A DNA stretch of 64,000 nt, from contig NZ_JAQFII010000001.1 in the NCBI RefSeq assembly GCF_029504575.1, forward strand, positions 2,516,501 to 2,580,500, given 5' to 3'. The notes beneath the pieces were generated by a model. The model had not been told where the DNA came from, did no database searches, and saw only the letters and a list, made by a program, of their open reading frames with translations. Position 1 is the stretch's first letter. Each line of letters starts with the position of its first letter. This document shows, piece by piece, positions 63,347 to 64,000 of this stretch. This DNA is from Streptomyces sp. SPB162 (GTDB lineage: Bacteria; Actinomycetota; Actinomycetes; Streptomycetales; Streptomycetaceae). The position numbers were made by a program, and so were the translations under genes.

Positions 63347-64000
63347 ATGGCGATCGAGACCCCCTCCACCACAGCCCCGGCCACAGCCGGGGCCCCGCGT
63401 ACGACCCCCGGCCCGGTGCCGGGATCCGACCGACTCACCATCCGCGCGAAACTGGTGCTGTTCGTGCTGTGCGCGGCCCAGTTCATGGTCGCGCTGGACT
63501 TCTCCATCCTGAACGTCTCCCTGCCGGTGCTCGGCAAGGACCTGGGCATGACGCAGGCCAACCTGCAGTGGGCCGTCACCGCGTTCGCCCTGCCGTCCGG
63601 CGGTTTCCTGCTGCTCTTCGGGCGGATCGCGGATCTGGTCGGACGACGGAAGCTCTTCCTGACCGGGCTGGCCGTCTTCACCGCCGCCTCGGTCCTGGCG
63701 ACCCTGGCCTGGGACCCGGCCTCCTTCCTGGCCGCCCGCGCCATCCAGGGCCTGGGCGCGGCCGTCATCGTGCCGACCGGCATGTCCCTGCTCACCACCA
63801 CGTTCCCCGAGGGCCCGCAGCGCGACCGCGCGCTCGGCATCAGCGGCACACTGCTGTCGCTGGGCTTCACCATCGGCGTCGTCCTGGGCGGCGTCTTCAC
63901 CGACAACTTCGGCTGGCGCTCCACCATGGGCATCCTCGCCGTGGCCGGCGTCATCGTCCTGGCCGCGGCCCCCGGCCTGCTCACCGAGTCACGGCACCCC
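63347..64000 (+). CDS. MFS transporter, DHA2-like exporter (cut by window end)
   Basis: The first 218 codons of a multidrug-exporter-type MFS protein. A Thr/Pro-rich N-terminus of about 30 residues precedes helix 1 (LVLFVLCAAQFMVALDFSILNVSLPVLGKDLG). Motif A is GRIADLVGRRKLFLTG, and motif C-like glycines are in LGFTIGVVLGGVFTDNFGWRSTM. About six helices are visible. ATG 63347 follows a weak ribosome-binding site. The gene runs past the right edge and is presumably controlled by the divergent MmyB-like regulator. Confidence 0.88.
   Translation, partial: MAIETPSTTAPATAGAPRTTPGPVPGSDRLTIRAKLVLFVLCAAQFMVALDFSILNVSLPVLGKDLGMTQANLQWAVTAFALPSGGFLLLFGRIADLVGRRKLFLTGLAVFTAASVLATLAWDPASFLAARAIQGLGAAVIVPTGMSLLTTTFPEGPQRDRALGISGTLLSLGFTIGVVLGGVFTDNFGWRSTMGILAVAGVIVLAAAPGLLTESRHP

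Overview
The window looks like a chromosomal segment of a Streptomyces or a very close relative. It is strongly GC-rich, with GTG starts, chains of 4-base stop/start overlaps (ATGA, GTGA), a WhiJ-type trio (anti-sigma-like ATPase, XRE/DUF5753 regulator, DUF397 protein), MmyB-like regulators, actinobacterial iron, zinc and nitrogen control sites, and housekeeping genes (glyS, uppS, recO, era, leuA, ppdK).

Layout. 1-5,000: a cut-off repeat-bearing gene, a gamma-glutamylcyclotransferase-like protein, a SanA-like membrane protein, an assimilatory-type molybdopterin nitrate reductase and an OsmC protein. 5,060-7,060: a minus-strand GlxA-type regulator with an isochorismatase, and a MarR regulator. 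7,271-11,498: a FAD-dependent reductase with nirB and nirD, completing nitrate-to-ammonium assimilation. 11,550-22,915: an iron-box-controlled run with a siderophore ABC importer (two permeases, ATPase, binding lipoprotein), then five genes in the order ATP-grasp ligase, IucA/IucC synthetase, MFS exporter, IucA/IucC synthetase, PLP decarboxylase. That is the order of the vibrioferrin operon pvsABCDE, so this is probably a citrate-based NRPS-independent siderophore pathway of vibrioferrin type. 22,925-26,018: a PhzF-like protein, a damaged membrane-anchored ORF, the WhiJ-type trio and an unknown small protein. 26,019-27,424: a large non-coding island of complex repeats, also present at 4,363-5,002.

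27,425-44,348: an SDR, a HAD phosphatase, pyruvate phosphate dikinase, a tRNA-dihydrouridine synthase, two 14-TM MFS exporters, an MmyB-like regulator, an aldo/keto reductase behind a long palindromic operator, a TetR regulator, a sensor kinase/response regulator/DUF4097 operon and glyS. 44,453-47,711: a Zur-box-controlled znuACB operon with zur. 47,716-57,190: uppS, recO, a DUF1304 protein, a second two-component pair, an MMPL transporter, a TerB-like protein and a leuA gene with a broken frame behind a Leu-rich leader peptide. 57,495-64,000: a protealysin-like protease with its emfourin-type inhibitor, era, amt-glnK without glnD, a zinc-ligand-free cytidine-deaminase-like protein, and a second MmyB-like/MFS divergent pair cut by the window end.

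Most interesting items: the vibrioferrin-type siderophore operon, the two islands of GCTGCGC-module repeats arranged as large inverted repeats, two metal-regulated promoters that appear to give leaderless mRNAs, the leuA attenuator-type leader plus frameshift, and a perfect 14+14 bp operator ahead of the aldo/keto reductase.
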